Shown piece after piece: positions 19,000-27,558 of a stretch of 64,000 nucleotides of DNA. How positions within the stretch are numbered: position 1 is the stretch's first letter; every line of letters begins with the position of its first letter. A program made the translations under genes and the position numbers. Origin of the DNA: Rhodococcoides kyotonense (GTDB lineage: Bacteria; Actinomycetota; Actinomycetes; Mycobacteriales; Mycobacteriaceae); NCBI RefSeq assembly GCF_900188125.1, contig NZ_FZOW01000006.1, positions 248,001 to 312,000 on the forward strand, in the 5' to 3' direction. The notes beneath the pieces are model-generated. The model was not told the DNA's origin. It searched no databases and worked only from the letters and a program-made list of their open reading frames with translations.

Positions 19000-19378
19000 G
19001 AGCTTTCAGTCGCCAGGAGAACAACAGGATGCCGGGTGGCACGGCGCCGCCGACCAGTAACAGAGCAGTACGCCAGTCGGCAAGAACCAGGACGTCGCCG
19101 CCCGGTCCGCCGAACATGCACAGAAGCACGCCGACGCCCCAGCCGACCAACGGCAGTGCGATCGTCCCCGGCCGCTCGGCCACCTTTCGGGCCGCGAACA
19201 ACAACATCACGTTCGCGATGCCCGCGAGCAGCGCGCTGACGGGGAACGGGATCGGCCCGAGGTAGGTCGGCAGAAAGAGAACCGACAGAACGCCGCACAG
19301 GAAGCCGTCGAAGATCAGTACCGCAAGAGTGGCCCTCGACACGAGGACGACGGCATTCGAGGCGGCTTTCGAGATCAT
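18926..19378 (-). CDS. Small integral membrane protein near mshB (Rv1171-like by position)
   Basis: A 150-residue protein with four predicted membrane helices (about 10-32, 42-62, 73-92, 100-120) and a short hydrophilic, proline-rich tail. The segment FLPTYLGPIPFPVSALLAGIANV looks conserved. Its position beside mshB and udgB/fbiC matches the place of Rv1171 in M. tuberculosis; sequence similarity could not be tested. The tail-coding part overlaps the 3' end of udgB on the other strand. Function unknown. Confidence 0.65.
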   Translation of the reverse strand: MISKAASNAVVLVSRATLAVLIFDGFLCGVLSVLFLPTYLGPIPFPVSALLAGIANVMLLFAARKVAERPGTIALPLVGWGVGVLLCMFGGPGGDVLVLADWRTALLLVGGAVPPGILLFSWRLKALTTAPHGSPRHEAHPRPSSGSATR

Positions 19379-19406
19379 GCAGCCAATAGTGACGTACGAA
19401 CCTCGA

Positions 19407-19565
19407 TCAGGAGACCGGAGGGTATCCCAACGAGGTCAGCAGGTTGCTCAGGATGTGCGCGAAATCGGTGAGGCCCTGTTGATACAGCATTTCCTGACGT
19501 GGAAAGTCCGGCTTCAGCGAGTTCACGAACGCGACGATGGCATCCTGCACGACCCAGTTGTACAT
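19407..19565 (-). CDS. Possible 52-residue small protein downstream of mshB
   Basis: An ATG at 19,565 opens a 53-codon frame ending in TGA at 19,407. The product starts MYNWVVQDAIVAFVNSLK and ends SNLLTSLGYPPVS. Composition is protein-like, with amphipathic helices, no Arg excess and no rare-looking stretch, unlike the shadow frames around it. It fills the otherwise empty gap between mshB (51 bp upstream) and the membrane gene (28 bp downstream) on the same strand. A weak AGGT-type ribosome site precedes it. Not recognised; no function suggested. Confidence 0.5.
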   Translation of the reverse strand: MYNWVVQDAIVAFVNSLKPDFPRQEMLYQQGLTDFAHILSNLLTSLGYPPVS

Positions 19566-19616
19566 TCGCGTGACCTACCCTACTCATCAGTACTATCAGT
19601 GATGCAGGCCATAGTG

Positions 19617-20480
19617 TCACACGCCGGAGAACAAATCACGCTCTCTGCCCGACGCATCGAGCTCTCCCAGCTCACCGCGCACGAGAACGTACTGCTCGTC
19701 GCCCAGAATCGGTTGAACGATGTTGTTCGACAACGCGTATTCGACGCCCGACGGCGCGACGGTCACCTGTGTCGCATGTGCGTTCAGGGCTTCGCGTTTG
19801 CGATCGAACACGGCGCGGATGTCGAGCGACGTCGTGACGACGTCGTCGGTAACGCTCGGCAGCTCGCCCGGCTCCGGCAGACGCCAGCCGTCAGGGACGT
19901 CGGCGATCGCGGCGAGCCCGTCGCGTAGCTGTTCGGCTCCGGTGACGGTCCAGTAGAACTTCGACGGCGTCCACGGTGCGCCCGCGGCGGGGTAGCGATC
20001 CGAACCCGCGACGTCGAACGCTTCGGTCACCAGCGAGTGCACCTGCTGATGGTCCGGGTGGCCGTAGCCACCCTCCGGGTCGTAGCCGACGACGACGTGT
20101 GGACGCACCTCGCGCATCACGGTCAGCATGGCAGTGAGAGCCTCGTCGCGGTCGGCGTTGACGAACGCACGCGGGTTCGCCGCGGCAGCCGTTCCCGCCA
20201 TGCCCGAGTCACGCCAACGACCCGCTCCGCCAAGGAAGTTCGGCGCACCTGCGCCGAGAACGTCCAGCGCCCTGTGCAATTCGAGAATGCGGTATCCGCC
20301 GAGTTGATCGGCCTCGTCCGCGATCAGATGCGACCAGCGATCGCCGATGACCTCACCCTCTTCGCCGAGCGAGCACGTCAGCACCGTCACCTCGACACCC
20401 GCCTGGGCGTAGTGCGCGATGGTTCCGCCTGTCGTGATGGTCTCGTCGTCCGGATGTGCATGAACGAGCAGCAATCTCAC
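19617..20480 (-). CDS. mshB: GlcNAc-Ins deacetylase MshB (mycothiol synthesis)
   Basis: Zinc deacetylase acting on 1-D-myo-inosityl-2-acetamido-2-deoxy-glucopyranoside, the second step of mycothiol biosynthesis. The 287-residue sequence has VHAHPDDE with zinc ligands His9 and Asp12 and catalytic Asp11, GGYGHPDHQQVH with His144 as third ligand and His141 as catalytic partner, SLGEEGEVIG, and KFYWTVTG. GTG 20,480 is 22 bp after the lpqW stop, so lpqW and mshB likely form one transcript, as the genes are also near neighbours in M. tuberculosis. Confidence 0.95.
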   Translation of the reverse strand: MRLLLVHAHPDDETITTGGTIAHYAQAGVEVTVLTCSLGEEGEVIGDRWSHLIADEADQLGGYRILELHRALDVLGAGAPNFLGGAGRWRDSGMAGTAAAANPRAFVNADRDEALTAMLTVMREVRPHVVVGYDPEGGYGHPDHQQVHSLVTEAFDVAGSDRYPAAGAPWTPSKFYWTVTGAEQLRDGLAAIADVPDGWRLPEPGELPSVTDDVVTTSLDIRAVFDRKREALNAHATQVTVAPSGVEYALSNNIVQPILGDEQYVLVRGELGELDASGRERDLFSGV

Positions 20481-20502
20481 TTGGTTCCGGTCCTCATCGG
20501 TC

Positions 20503-22209
20503 TCATTTGATTCGGGTCCTCATCCAGGTTGCGGCGTCACCGAAGATCCCGACTTCGATCGGGCCTTCCAGCGACACACCCTCGACGCCGTTGCCGACGG
20601 CAACGACGGACGAATCCTGCGAAATCGGGAGCACAGCGGACAGACCCCACAGTGCCGGTTCCGCCTCGGCCTTCAGCTCGTCGATCGGAAGTTCGCCTGC
20701 CAGAGCACGATCGACCGACGCAGTCAGTTCGGGAACACACAACCCCGACGTGTTGCTCGGCGGCGCAGCGGGCGTGTCGTCGGACGCCGGAATCTCCTGT
20801 GCTGCTGCACATCCGAATCTCGACGCCATGACGGTCGCCGCATCCAGTCCGACGGACGTCCATCCGACGATCGCGTCGACCTCGCCGTCGGTCAGTGCGG
20901 TGCCGTACAGCTCTTCGGCGGGCAGAGGCGTCACCGTCGCCGCGATTCCCACGCCGGCCAACTGGTCGGCTGCAGTGTTGGCCACCGCCAGCGCGGTGCC
21001 GTCGTCCTCGACCGCACCGATCACGAAATCCAGTGGTACGCCGCCTTTTCCGATGGTCCCGTCCGGCAGCGGGACGTATCCGGCACGGTTCAACAGTTCC
21101 AGAGCGGCGTCTCGTCCGAGCGGAGCAGGAGCGGTCGGCGCGTACCCGGGGTCCGATGGAGAGGACAGTTGCGCTCGCGCAGGATGATCCGCGGAACCAC
21201 TGCCCGCCGCGACCGTCGACAGCAACGACGAATCCAGCAAGCCGAGGAGGCCGCGTCGAACATCGGGTTCGGCGAGAGCAGGCACACGCCCGTTGAGCGT
21301 CAGATCCAGAACACGCGGCTGGAACCTGATGTCGGTTCGCACACCGGGGATCGCCGCGAGTTGCGCCCGCGTCGCAGAACTTGCCCGAACCTGTGCCACC
21401 TGAGCATCTTTCGAGCGCAACGAGTCGGCGAGCTGAGCCGCCGTACCGCCGCGGCGAAGCAGAATCTGATCGGGCAGAGCTGGCTCGTCCCAGAAGCGGT
21501 CGTTACGTTCGAGCAGGATCTCGTCGCGACCCTGATCGATGGACTTGATGTTGAACCGGCCACCGGACACCGGGACGTTCTCCGACAGTCCCGTCTGGAA
21601 TCCGCCGGGCGAATCCTTCAGTAGATGGCTCGGCACCAGATCGGTGAACAGACGCTGCCAGTTCGGATACGGCTGACGCATCGTCACGTCGACGGTCTTG
21701 CCGCCACCCGAGGACTGCACGTCGTCGATCAGTGCATACCCAGCAGGATCGACGACACCGGGCTGCGAGATCATCTGACGCCACAGGTAGCGGAAATCCT
21801 CGGCGGCGATCGGCGCGCTGTCGGACCACTGCGCCTCGTTGCGCAGCTGATACCGAACGGTGAACGGGTTCTGCGACGTCACCTCGGCAGAGATCAGCAG
21901 CGACGGGTCCGGCGTCCACACGGTGCGCGCGGGATCGGCCGGGTCGAGCGTCGGACGGAACGGGCTGGGCAACACCAGCGCACTGACCGCGGAGTTCGCA
22001 GGCGACTGATCCGACATCAGATGCGGATTGAACCCGATACCGACGTCGTCGATGGCGACGACGACCTGGTCACCGGTTTCGACGGGAGCAACGGGAGTGG
22101 TCGTCGTGGTCGTCGGGGCACTCTCCACCGGTGGAGGTGGATTGGCGGTGCACGCTGCGAGGGCCAGTGCAACGATTCCGATGCCGGCGGTGTGCAGTCG
22201 CTGCCGCAA
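20503..22209 (-). CDS. lpqW: Lipoprotein LpqW, envelope glycolipid biosynthesis
   Basis: A 568-residue exported lipoprotein of the peptide/substrate-binding (SBP_bac_5) fold. The signal ends in a lipobox LALAAC with lipidated Cys20, then a Pro/Thr-rich linker and the binding-protein domain (HLMSDQSPANSAVSALVLP, FTVRYQLRNEAQWSDSAPI, SRLFTDLVPSHLL-like segment). In mycobacteria LpqW controls the split between polar phosphatidylinositol mannosides and lipoarabinomannan, acting with PimE, which is encoded at 25,197. A TTG start at 22,209 is backed by AAGGAG 8 nt upstream. Lies between typA and mshB on the same strand. Confidence 0.9.
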   Translation of the reverse strand: MRQRLHTAGIGIVALALAACTANPPPPVESAPTTTTTTPVAPVETGDQVVVAIDDVGIGFNPHLMSDQSPANSAVSALVLPSPFRPTLDPADPARTVWTPDPSLLISAEVTSQNPFTVRYQLRNEAQWSDSAPIAAEDFRYLWRQMISQPGVVDPAGYALIDDVQSSGGGKTVDVTMRQPYPNWQRLFTDLVPSHLLKDSPGGFQTGLSENVPVSGGRFNIKSIDQGRDEILLERNDRFWDEPALPDQILLRRGGTAAQLADSLRSKDAQVAQVRASSATRAQLAAIPGVRTDIRFQPRVLDLTLNGRVPALAEPDVRRGLLGLLDSSLLSTVAAGSGSADHPARAQLSSPSDPGYAPTAPAPLGRDAALELLNRAGYVPLPDGTIGKGGVPLDFVIGAVEDDGTALAVANTAADQLAGVGIAATVTPLPAEELYGTALTDGEVDAIVGWTSVGLDAATVMASRFGCAAAQEIPASDDTPAAPPSNTSGLCVPELTASVDRALAGELPIDELKAEAEPALWGLSAVLPISQDSSVVAVGNGVEGVSLEGPIEVGIFGDAATWMRTRIK

Positions 22210-22281
22210 TATGCCACTCCTTCGTCGTTGCCCCTTTCGGGTGGCCGGACGAACCGACCACCCGGGGGCGTCCAGCGATTG

Positions 22282-24207
22282 TTACAGAGCAGCCTTGTCA
22301 CGCGACTTCGCACGCGAACGCTCACGAGCACGGTCCGTCTGCGACAGGTGGACCTTACGGACGCGCACTGCCTCGGGCGTGACCTCGACGCACTCGTCGG
22401 CGGCACAGAACTCCATCGCAGCTTCGAGCGTGAGCTCGATGGGCTTCGCGAGGGTCTCCGTGGCGTCGGCCGTCGCGGACCGCATGTTGGTGAGCTTCTT
22501 CTCCTTGGTGACGTTGATGTCGAGGTCCTCGGCACGCGGGTTGATGCCCACGACCATGCCCTCGTACGTGTCGGCGCCCGGGTCGGTGAAGAAGGTTCCA
22601 CGGTCTGCGAGCTGGATCATCGCGAACGGCGTGACGGAACCGGTGCGGTCGGAGACGAGCGAACCGGTGTGGCGGGCGCGGATCTCGCCGGCCCACGGTC
22701 CGTAACCGTGCGAGACGGCGTTGGCGATACCGGTGCCGCGGGTCTCGGTGAGGAAGTCGGTGCGGAAACCGATCAGGCCACGCGAGGGCACGATGAACTC
22801 CATGCGGACCCAACCGGTGCCGTGGTTGGTCATCTGGACCATCTTGCCCTTGCGAGCGGCCAGCAGCTGCGTGATCGAGCCGAGGTGCTCTTCCGGGGTG
22901 TCGATGGTCAGTTCCTCGAACGGCTCGTGAACCTTGCCGTCGACCAGGCGCGTGACCACCTGAGGCTTGCCGACCGTGAGCTCGAAGCCCTCACGACGCA
23001 TCTGCTCGACGAGGATGGCCAGCGCCAGCTCACCGCGGCCCTGCACCTCCCAGGCGTCGGGACGACCGATGTCGAGGACCTTGAGCGAGACGTTACCGAT
23101 GAGCTCGGAATCCAGACGCGACTTGACCATGCGGGCGGTGAGCTTGTGGCCCTTCACGCGGCCGACCAGCGGGCTGGTGTTGGTGCCGATCGTGACCGAG
23201 ATGGCCGGCTGGTCGACGGTGATGCGAGGCAACGCAACGGGCTCGTCCAGGTCGGCGAGGGTGTCACCGATCATGATGTCCGCGAATCCTGCGACGGCGA
23301 CGATGTCGCCTGCGACCGCGCTCTCACCGGGGACGCGCTCGACGCCGATGGTGGTCAGCAGTTCGGTGACCTTGGTCTTCTGGACGACGGGCTCGCCGTC
23401 GACCTCACGCATCCAGCTGACGGTCTGTCCCTTGCGGAGACGGCCGTTGTGGATGCGGACGAGAGCGAGACGACCGAGGAAGTCCGACGCGTCGAGGTTG
23501 GTGACGTGTGCCTGCAGCGGTGCGTCCTCGTTGCCCTTGGGCGCGGGGACGTGCTCCATCAGGACCTGGAACAGAACGTCGAGGTTCTCGGTGTCGGGAG
23601 CGGAACCGTTCTCGGGCTGCGTCAGCGACGCCTTGCCCTCGCGGCCCGACGCGTACAGGACCGGCAGGTCGAGCAGCGCCTCGGCGGCCTGGGCAGCGTC
23701 GTCGTCGAGGTCGGATGCCAGGTCGAGGAGCAGGTCCTGCGACTCGGAGACGACCTCTTCGATGCGGGCATCGGGACGGTCGGTCTTGTTCACGACGATG
23801 ATGACCGGCAGAGATGCGGCGAGCGCCTTACGCAGCACGAAGCGCGTCTGAGGCAGCGGGCCCTCGGATGCGTCGACGAGCAGGACGACGCCGTCGACCA
23901 TGGACAGGCCGCGCTCGACCTCACCACCGAAGTCGGCGTGGCCCGGGGTGTCGATCACGTTGATGACGGTGACGGTGCCGTCGGCGTTGTGGCGGTGAAC
24001 GGCGGTGTTCTTCGCCAGGATGGTGATGCCTTTTTCCTTCTCGAGGTCACCGGAGTCCATGACTCGGTCCACGAGTTCGGCACGCTCGGCGAACGCTCCC
24101 GACTGGCGCAGCATGGCGTCGACCAGTGTGGTCTTGCCGTGGTCGACGTGTGCAACGATGGCAACGTTGCGGAATGTAGTGGTATCGGTGCTGGTGGGGG
24201 CGCTCAC
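22282..24207 (-). CDS. typA: Ribosome-associated GTPase TypA/BipA
   Basis: Translational GTPase of 641 residues that binds 70S ribosomes and aids ribosome assembly under stress. G1 is AHVDHGKTTLVDAML, G3 DTPGHADFGGEVER, G4 NKTDRPDAR; the BipA-specific C-terminal domain ends KSRDKAAL. The GTG start is preceded by AGGAGA. It is in the same relative position to lpqW as in M. tuberculosis (Rv1165-Rv1166). The 186-bp gap to the divergent small gene at 24,395 holds its promoter, but no clear -35/-10 was picked out. Confidence 0.96.
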   Translation of the reverse strand: MSAPTSTDTTTFRNVAIVAHVDHGKTTLVDAMLRQSGAFAERAELVDRVMDSGDLEKEKGITILAKNTAVHRHNADGTVTVINVIDTPGHADFGGEVERGLSMVDGVVLLVDASEGPLPQTRFVLRKALAASLPVIIVVNKTDRPDARIEEVVSESQDLLLDLASDLDDDAAQAAEALLDLPVLYASGREGKASLTQPENGSAPDTENLDVLFQVLMEHVPAPKGNEDAPLQAHVTNLDASDFLGRLALVRIHNGRLRKGQTVSWMREVDGEPVVQKTKVTELLTTIGVERVPGESAVAGDIVAVAGFADIMIGDTLADLDEPVALPRITVDQPAISVTIGTNTSPLVGRVKGHKLTARMVKSRLDSELIGNVSLKVLDIGRPDAWEVQGRGELALAILVEQMRREGFELTVGKPQVVTRLVDGKVHEPFEELTIDTPEEHLGSITQLLAARKGKMVQMTNHGTGWVRMEFIVPSRGLIGFRTDFLTETRGTGIANAVSHGYGPWAGEIRARHTGSLVSDRTGSVTPFAMIQLADRGTFFTDPGADTYEGMVVGINPRAEDLDINVTKEKKLTNMRSATADATETLAKPIELTLEAAMEFCAADECVEVTPEAVRVRKVHLSQTDRARERSRAKSRDKAAL

Positions 24208-24394
24208 GCGAAAAATTCTCCTGGGTCGAATGCGGGCTCTTGTTCGCTAGCGGGCTTGTGTCGCTAGAGAAGCGCGCTGCACCGCGAAGTTCTCGCGACC
24301 GATCGAGTTTACCCGCTGCCACGAGGTGACCCACACCACGCAGTACTCTTGGCCAGAAGTTCACCGAAAAGTTCGAGAAAAGCGAGCGCGTCAC

Positions 24395-24571
24395 ATGGGC
24401 AAGATCAAGGCCAAGAACGTCTCGGGTCTGAAGCCCAAGAAGAAATGTTGCCGAAAGAAGACCCGGTGCCTCAAGTGCCCCGTCGTCATCATGCGGATGA
24501 AGAAACTCGAGGACCAGGGCGCGACGGGCAAGGACCTGAAGAAGGGGCTCAAGAAGGCCCGGGCTGCCTGA
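24395..24571 (+). CDS. Small basic Cys-rich conserved protein
   Basis: A 58-residue protein with 20 or so Lys/Arg residues. Residues 16-28 read KKKCCRKKTRCLK followed by CP, giving four cysteines in a CC-x5-C-x2-C arrangement suited to zinc or redox chemistry. ATG 24,395 gives a compact product (MGKIKAKNVSGLKPKKK); a longer in-frame start at 24,326 looks unlikely. It is divergent from typA, and its last 23 bp overlap the 3' end of mutT2. Composition resembles ribosome- or nucleic-acid-associated proteins; not otherwise recognised. Confidence 0.75.
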   Translation: MGKIKAKNVSGLKPKKKCCRKKTRCLKCPVVIMRMKKLEDQGATGKDLKKGLKKARAA

Positions 24572-24947
24572 GCATCTCACTCAGTTCCGGCACCCACGCG
24601 CGGTCGGCGTCGACCAGATCGATCTCGCCGAGATCACGCGCGTCGACCCAGCGAAGACCCGAATGGTCAAGCGGCACAGGCGTTCCCGCGACGATCTCCA
24701 CTCGGTACGCCTGCAGTGTCAGGCCACCGGCCAGCTCGACCTCACCGACCAGGGGATCACCGACGGACGTCTCGACGCCCAGTTCTTCGCGCAACTCGCG
24801 CACCAGTGCGTCTTCGGGCGTTTCGCCGTCCTCGACCTTTCCTCCCGGCAGCTCCCAGAGTCCCGCCAGCTCCGGCGGGCGCGACCGTTGCGCGAGAAGA
24901 AGCAATCCTTTCGAGACGATTGCGCCTGCGACGACGAGCGTGCTCAT
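24549..24947 (-). CDS. mutT2: Nudix NTP pyrophosphatase MutT2
   Basis: Sanitises oxidised or modified nucleotides (8-oxo-dGTP, and 5-methyl-dCTP/dCTP in the mycobacterial enzyme). The 132-residue protein holds a complete Nudix box, GKVEDGETPEDALVRELREE plus LGV, at residues about 36-58, preceded by AQRSRPPELAGLWELPG. It matches the Rv1160 position beside pimE and the pterin dehydratase. Its ATG is 14 bp from the divergent ATG of the pterin dehydratase, so each promoter must sit within the other gene. Confidence 0.92.
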   Translation of the reverse strand: MSTLVVAGAIVSKGLLLLAQRSRPPELAGLWELPGGKVEDGETPEDALVRELREELGVETSVGDPLVGEVELAGGLTLQAYRVEIVAGTPVPLDHSGLRWVDARDLGEIDLVDADRAWVPELSEMLRQPGPS

Positions 24948-24961
24948 GTCACCATCGATTC

Positions 24962-25255
24962 ATGAGTGAACCAATCCTGTCGAACTCCGACATCGACGAT
25001 GCCCTCACCGGACTTCCCGAGTGGACGCTCGACGGGAAGCAGATCAGCCGCACCGTCGAACTGCCGACGTTTCCCGCGGCCATCGAGTTCGTCTCGCGGG
25101 TGGCCGACGCAGCCGAGTCCGCCGATCACCATCCCGACATCGACATTCGGTGGCGGAAACTCACCTTCACGCTGTCGACGCATTCCGCGGGCGGCCTCAC
25201 GAAGAAGGACGTGCATCTCGCGCATCAGATAGATGCCCTTCTTCCCGACGATTGA
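24962..25255 (+). CDS. Pterin-4-alpha-carbinolamine dehydratase
   Basis: A 97-residue PCD/DCoH protein that dehydrates 4a-hydroxytetrahydropterin. The active-site pattern is intact: SADHHPDIDIRWRKLTFTL then STHSAGGLTKKD, with the HH-P pair and downstream His and Asp. Equivalent to Rv1159A, which also lies between pimE and mutT2. No aromatic amino acid hydroxylase is nearby, so its pterin substrate here (perhaps a molybdopterin-related one) is unknown. The last 59 bp overlap the convergent pimE gene. Confidence 0.92.
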   Translation: MSEPILSNSDIDDALTGLPEWTLDGKQISRTVELPTFPAAIEFVSRVADAAESADHHPDIDIRWRKLTFTLSTHSAGGLTKKDVHLAHQIDALLPDD

Positions 25256-26492
25256 TCCGGCCGAGGTGGATCGTCCACCCGTAGACGAGAAGAACACCGA
25301 CGACGTCGACGGCTCCGAGCCATGCCAGCACTCCCGGCCGTGACACGAGCCAGATCGAGTCCTGGAAGAAGCTGAGGATCCACGGCACGCCGACGAGCGT
25401 CGTGGCCAGCCAGTACGTCGCGACCACCTTGGTTCCGAGTCGGTGGCGATCGCGCCCGTGCACCAGCCACACGAGCAACGGCATCACCCACACCCAGTGG
25501 TGCGACCACGAAATCGGCGAGATCAGCAGACCGAGCAACTGCACGACGATCAGCGTGCCGAGACGGTCCCCCGGTCGCAGCGCACGCCACGCGAAGAACG
25601 CGAGCGCAGCGCAGACCACGACACCGAGAATCCACGCGAGTCCCGAGCCGACGTCGTGTCCGGCGATCCGGCTCATCGCGCCGCGCAGCGATTGGTTCCA
25701 GACCGAGCCCACCGGTCCGATGCGATCGGCGTCGCCGAGCAGCGTCGTGAAGTAGGTACCTGCCTGATGCCCGAGGATCAGGTAGCTGAGTCCGACCGTT
25801 GCTCCGAACGCGACGGCCGAGAAAACCGCCGCCTTCCATCTCTTCGTGGCGACGAAGTACAGCCCGGTGATCGCAGGGGTCAGCTTGATGCCCGCGATGA
25901 CGCCGACGAGGCCACCTGCGACCCACCACCGCGAACTTCGGATCGCGACGAGCGCACCGAGCGCCAGGAAGACGTTGACCTGCCCGTAGTCGAGTGTCGT
26001 CCGAACCGGCTCGGTCCACAGGGCGACGGCCGTCCACAGCATCGCGATGCGGGTCCAGTCGCGATCCGGGTCCACGAGGTCGAGGCTGAGCCGGATCAGG
26101 AAGAACAGGGCCACCATCGTCGCGAGCTGCCAGCACACTCCGACGAGCGTGAACGGCAGGTAGTGCAATGGGAAGAAGACGAGCGCGGCGAACGGCGGAT
26201 ACGTGAACGGCAGCGGAAAGTCGGGCGTCTCTTCGGAGTACGTGAAGTCGTAGAGGTCGTCGCGCAGCAGCGCGGCCGAGCCGTCGACGTACACGTGAAG
26301 GTCGACGAGATTCATGCCGTTGGGCGTCAGGAACGCCCACGCGAACCGGGCGACGACGGACAGCAACAACAGGACCGGGGCACATCGAACCAACCGGTTC
26401 ACGTCTTCACTGCTCCCGTTCGCAACTCGTCTTCGGCCGCCCCCGTTCGAGACCGACGCGGCGAGCCTATAGGGAACCCGGTCGAGGTTCAC
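25197..26492 (-). CDS. pimE: Polyprenol-phosphate-mannose mannosyltransferase PimE
   Basis: A GT-C (GT87) integral membrane mannosyltransferase that adds alpha-1,2-mannose from polyprenyl-phosphomannose to AcPIM4 to make polar PIMs. The 431-residue protein has about ten hydrophobic helices; the first periplasmic loop holds NLVDLHVYVDG with Asp64 as the likely catalytic residue. LPFTYPPFAALVFFPLHYLP, TLDYGQVNVFLALGALVA and ISWSHHWVWVMPLLVW are typical of the family. The start may be a little internal, as the first 35 residues are hydrophilic and variable. Works in the same pathway as LpqW. Confidence 0.9.
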   Translation of the reverse strand: MNLDRVPYRLAASVSNGGGRRRVANGSSEDVNRLVRCAPVLLLLSVVARFAWAFLTPNGMNLVDLHVYVDGSAALLRDDLYDFTYSEETPDFPLPFTYPPFAALVFFPLHYLPFTLVGVCWQLATMVALFFLIRLSLDLVDPDRDWTRIAMLWTAVALWTEPVRTTLDYGQVNVFLALGALVAIRSSRWWVAGGLVGVIAGIKLTPAITGLYFVATKRWKAAVFSAVAFGATVGLSYLILGHQAGTYFTTLLGDADRIGPVGSVWNQSLRGAMSRIAGHDVGSGLAWILGVVVCAALAFFAWRALRPGDRLGTLIVVQLLGLLISPISWSHHWVWVMPLLVWLVHGRDRHRLGTKVVATYWLATTLVGVPWILSFFQDSIWLVSRPGVLAWLGAVDVVGVLLVYGWTIHLGRINRREEGHLSDARDARPSS

Positions 26493-26705
26493 AAATGCAC
26501 GTCACAGCGATCGCGTCGTCGAATATTGGTTCGTCACAAATAACATTTGCATCACCAACACCATCAATCACTCCAGTAACACGCTACTGTGCGACGGTAC
26601 GGGGTGGGCGGCACCGGCTGTACAAGGAAGGGTCGGGTACATAGAGTGACCCCTCGAGCCAGCAACCGCCTCACGGCGTAGTTGACGATCAGGATGGGGA
26701 AACAC

Positions 26706-27512
26706 GTGCTTCGTTTCGGGGTATCGCGCAGGGCTGTCACCGCTGTAGCCGTCGCAGCAGCCGCCGCACTCGCTCTGCCGACATCGGCTTCGGCCGAGCC
26801 CGCACCGCCCGAGCTGCCGGCACTGATTCTCCCCACCCCGGATCAGCCGCTTCCCGACTACGCGCAGATCGAGGCGCTCGCGTCGTTCGCCCCCGCGATC
26901 ATGGGTGCCGCAGCAGGCCCCGCCGACGCCGCGGCAGGACCGCAGGCCGATCTTCTCGCTCAGGCGCGTGCGCTGCTCGAGAACTCCGCCCTTCCCGACA
27001 ACGTCAAGTCCACGTTGGAAGCCGTCATCACGTTCCTCGACGGATCGGGTGGAGGTGGCCCGGCGCTGCCTCCCGAGGACGGCCCGGTCATCGCGCAGTT
27101 CCTGTACCCGACCATCGGCAAGGGCTGCATCTCCGACACCGCGGACTCCGTCGGTACGGCGCTCGCCGTTCCCGGCCCCGCGACGTTGCCCCCTCCCGGC
27201 CCTGCTGCCGGCCAGGCCGGATTCGTCTTCACCGCCCTCGGTACCGCTCCGATCGCCGAGAAGCAGGAAGCGCCGCTGACCGCCACGTGGCTCAACCTGG
27301 ACAACCGTCGTACCGGAACGGTCGATCTCACCGGCGCCTCGCGCATCAATCCCGATGGCCCGGCGACGATCTCGGCCATCGCCGACACCGGCCCCGGCCG
27401 TGTTCTGTCGGTGATCTCGGGCTCGATCACGACGCAGTCGAAGGAAGATCCGTCGGCCGCTCCGCGAACCTGCAGCTTCCTCCCGACGATCGGAACGTTC
27501 GTCGTCGCCTGA
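26706..27512 (+). CDS. Exported Ala/Pro-rich protein, Rv1157c-like
   Basis: A 268-residue secreted protein: a Sec signal peptide (VTAVAVAAAAALALPTSASA) followed by an Ala/Pro/Leu-rich mature part with two well-spaced cysteines (GKGCISDTAD and PRTCSFLPTIGTFVVA at the C terminus). Located next to pimE as Rv1157c/Rv1158c are in M. tuberculosis. GTG 26,706 is preferred because GGGGA lies just upstream and the start then matches the paralogue at 30,425; ATG 26,694 is the alternative. Function unknown; probably cell-envelope or extracellular. The 213 bp before it hold an AT-rich stretch (26,520-26,560) but no clear promoter. Confidence 0.75.
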   Translation: MLRFGVSRRAVTAVAVAAAAALALPTSASAEPAPPELPALILPTPDQPLPDYAQIEALASFAPAIMGAAAGPADAAAGPQADLLAQARALLENSALPDNVKSTLEAVITFLDGSGGGGPALPPEDGPVIAQFLYPTIGKGCISDTADSVGTALAVPGPATLPPPGPAAGQAGFVFTALGTAPIAEKQEAPLTATWLNLDNRRTGTVDLTGASRINPDGPATISAIADTGPGRVLSVISGSITTQSKEDPSAAPRTCSFLPTIGTFVVA

Positions 27513-27558
27513 ATCCGATCGTCGCTTGTTTCTGCTCGTCGCTAGGTAAAGTCTGCTC

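Noticed and set aside
19375-19620. 81-codon alternative frame over the small gene after mshB
   Set aside because: His/Arg/Ala-rich scramble, whereas the 52-codon frame has ordinary composition.
21625-24267. 880-codon plus-strand frame opposite typA and lpqW
   Set aside because: Antisense to two conserved genes; composition is a codon-bias shadow.
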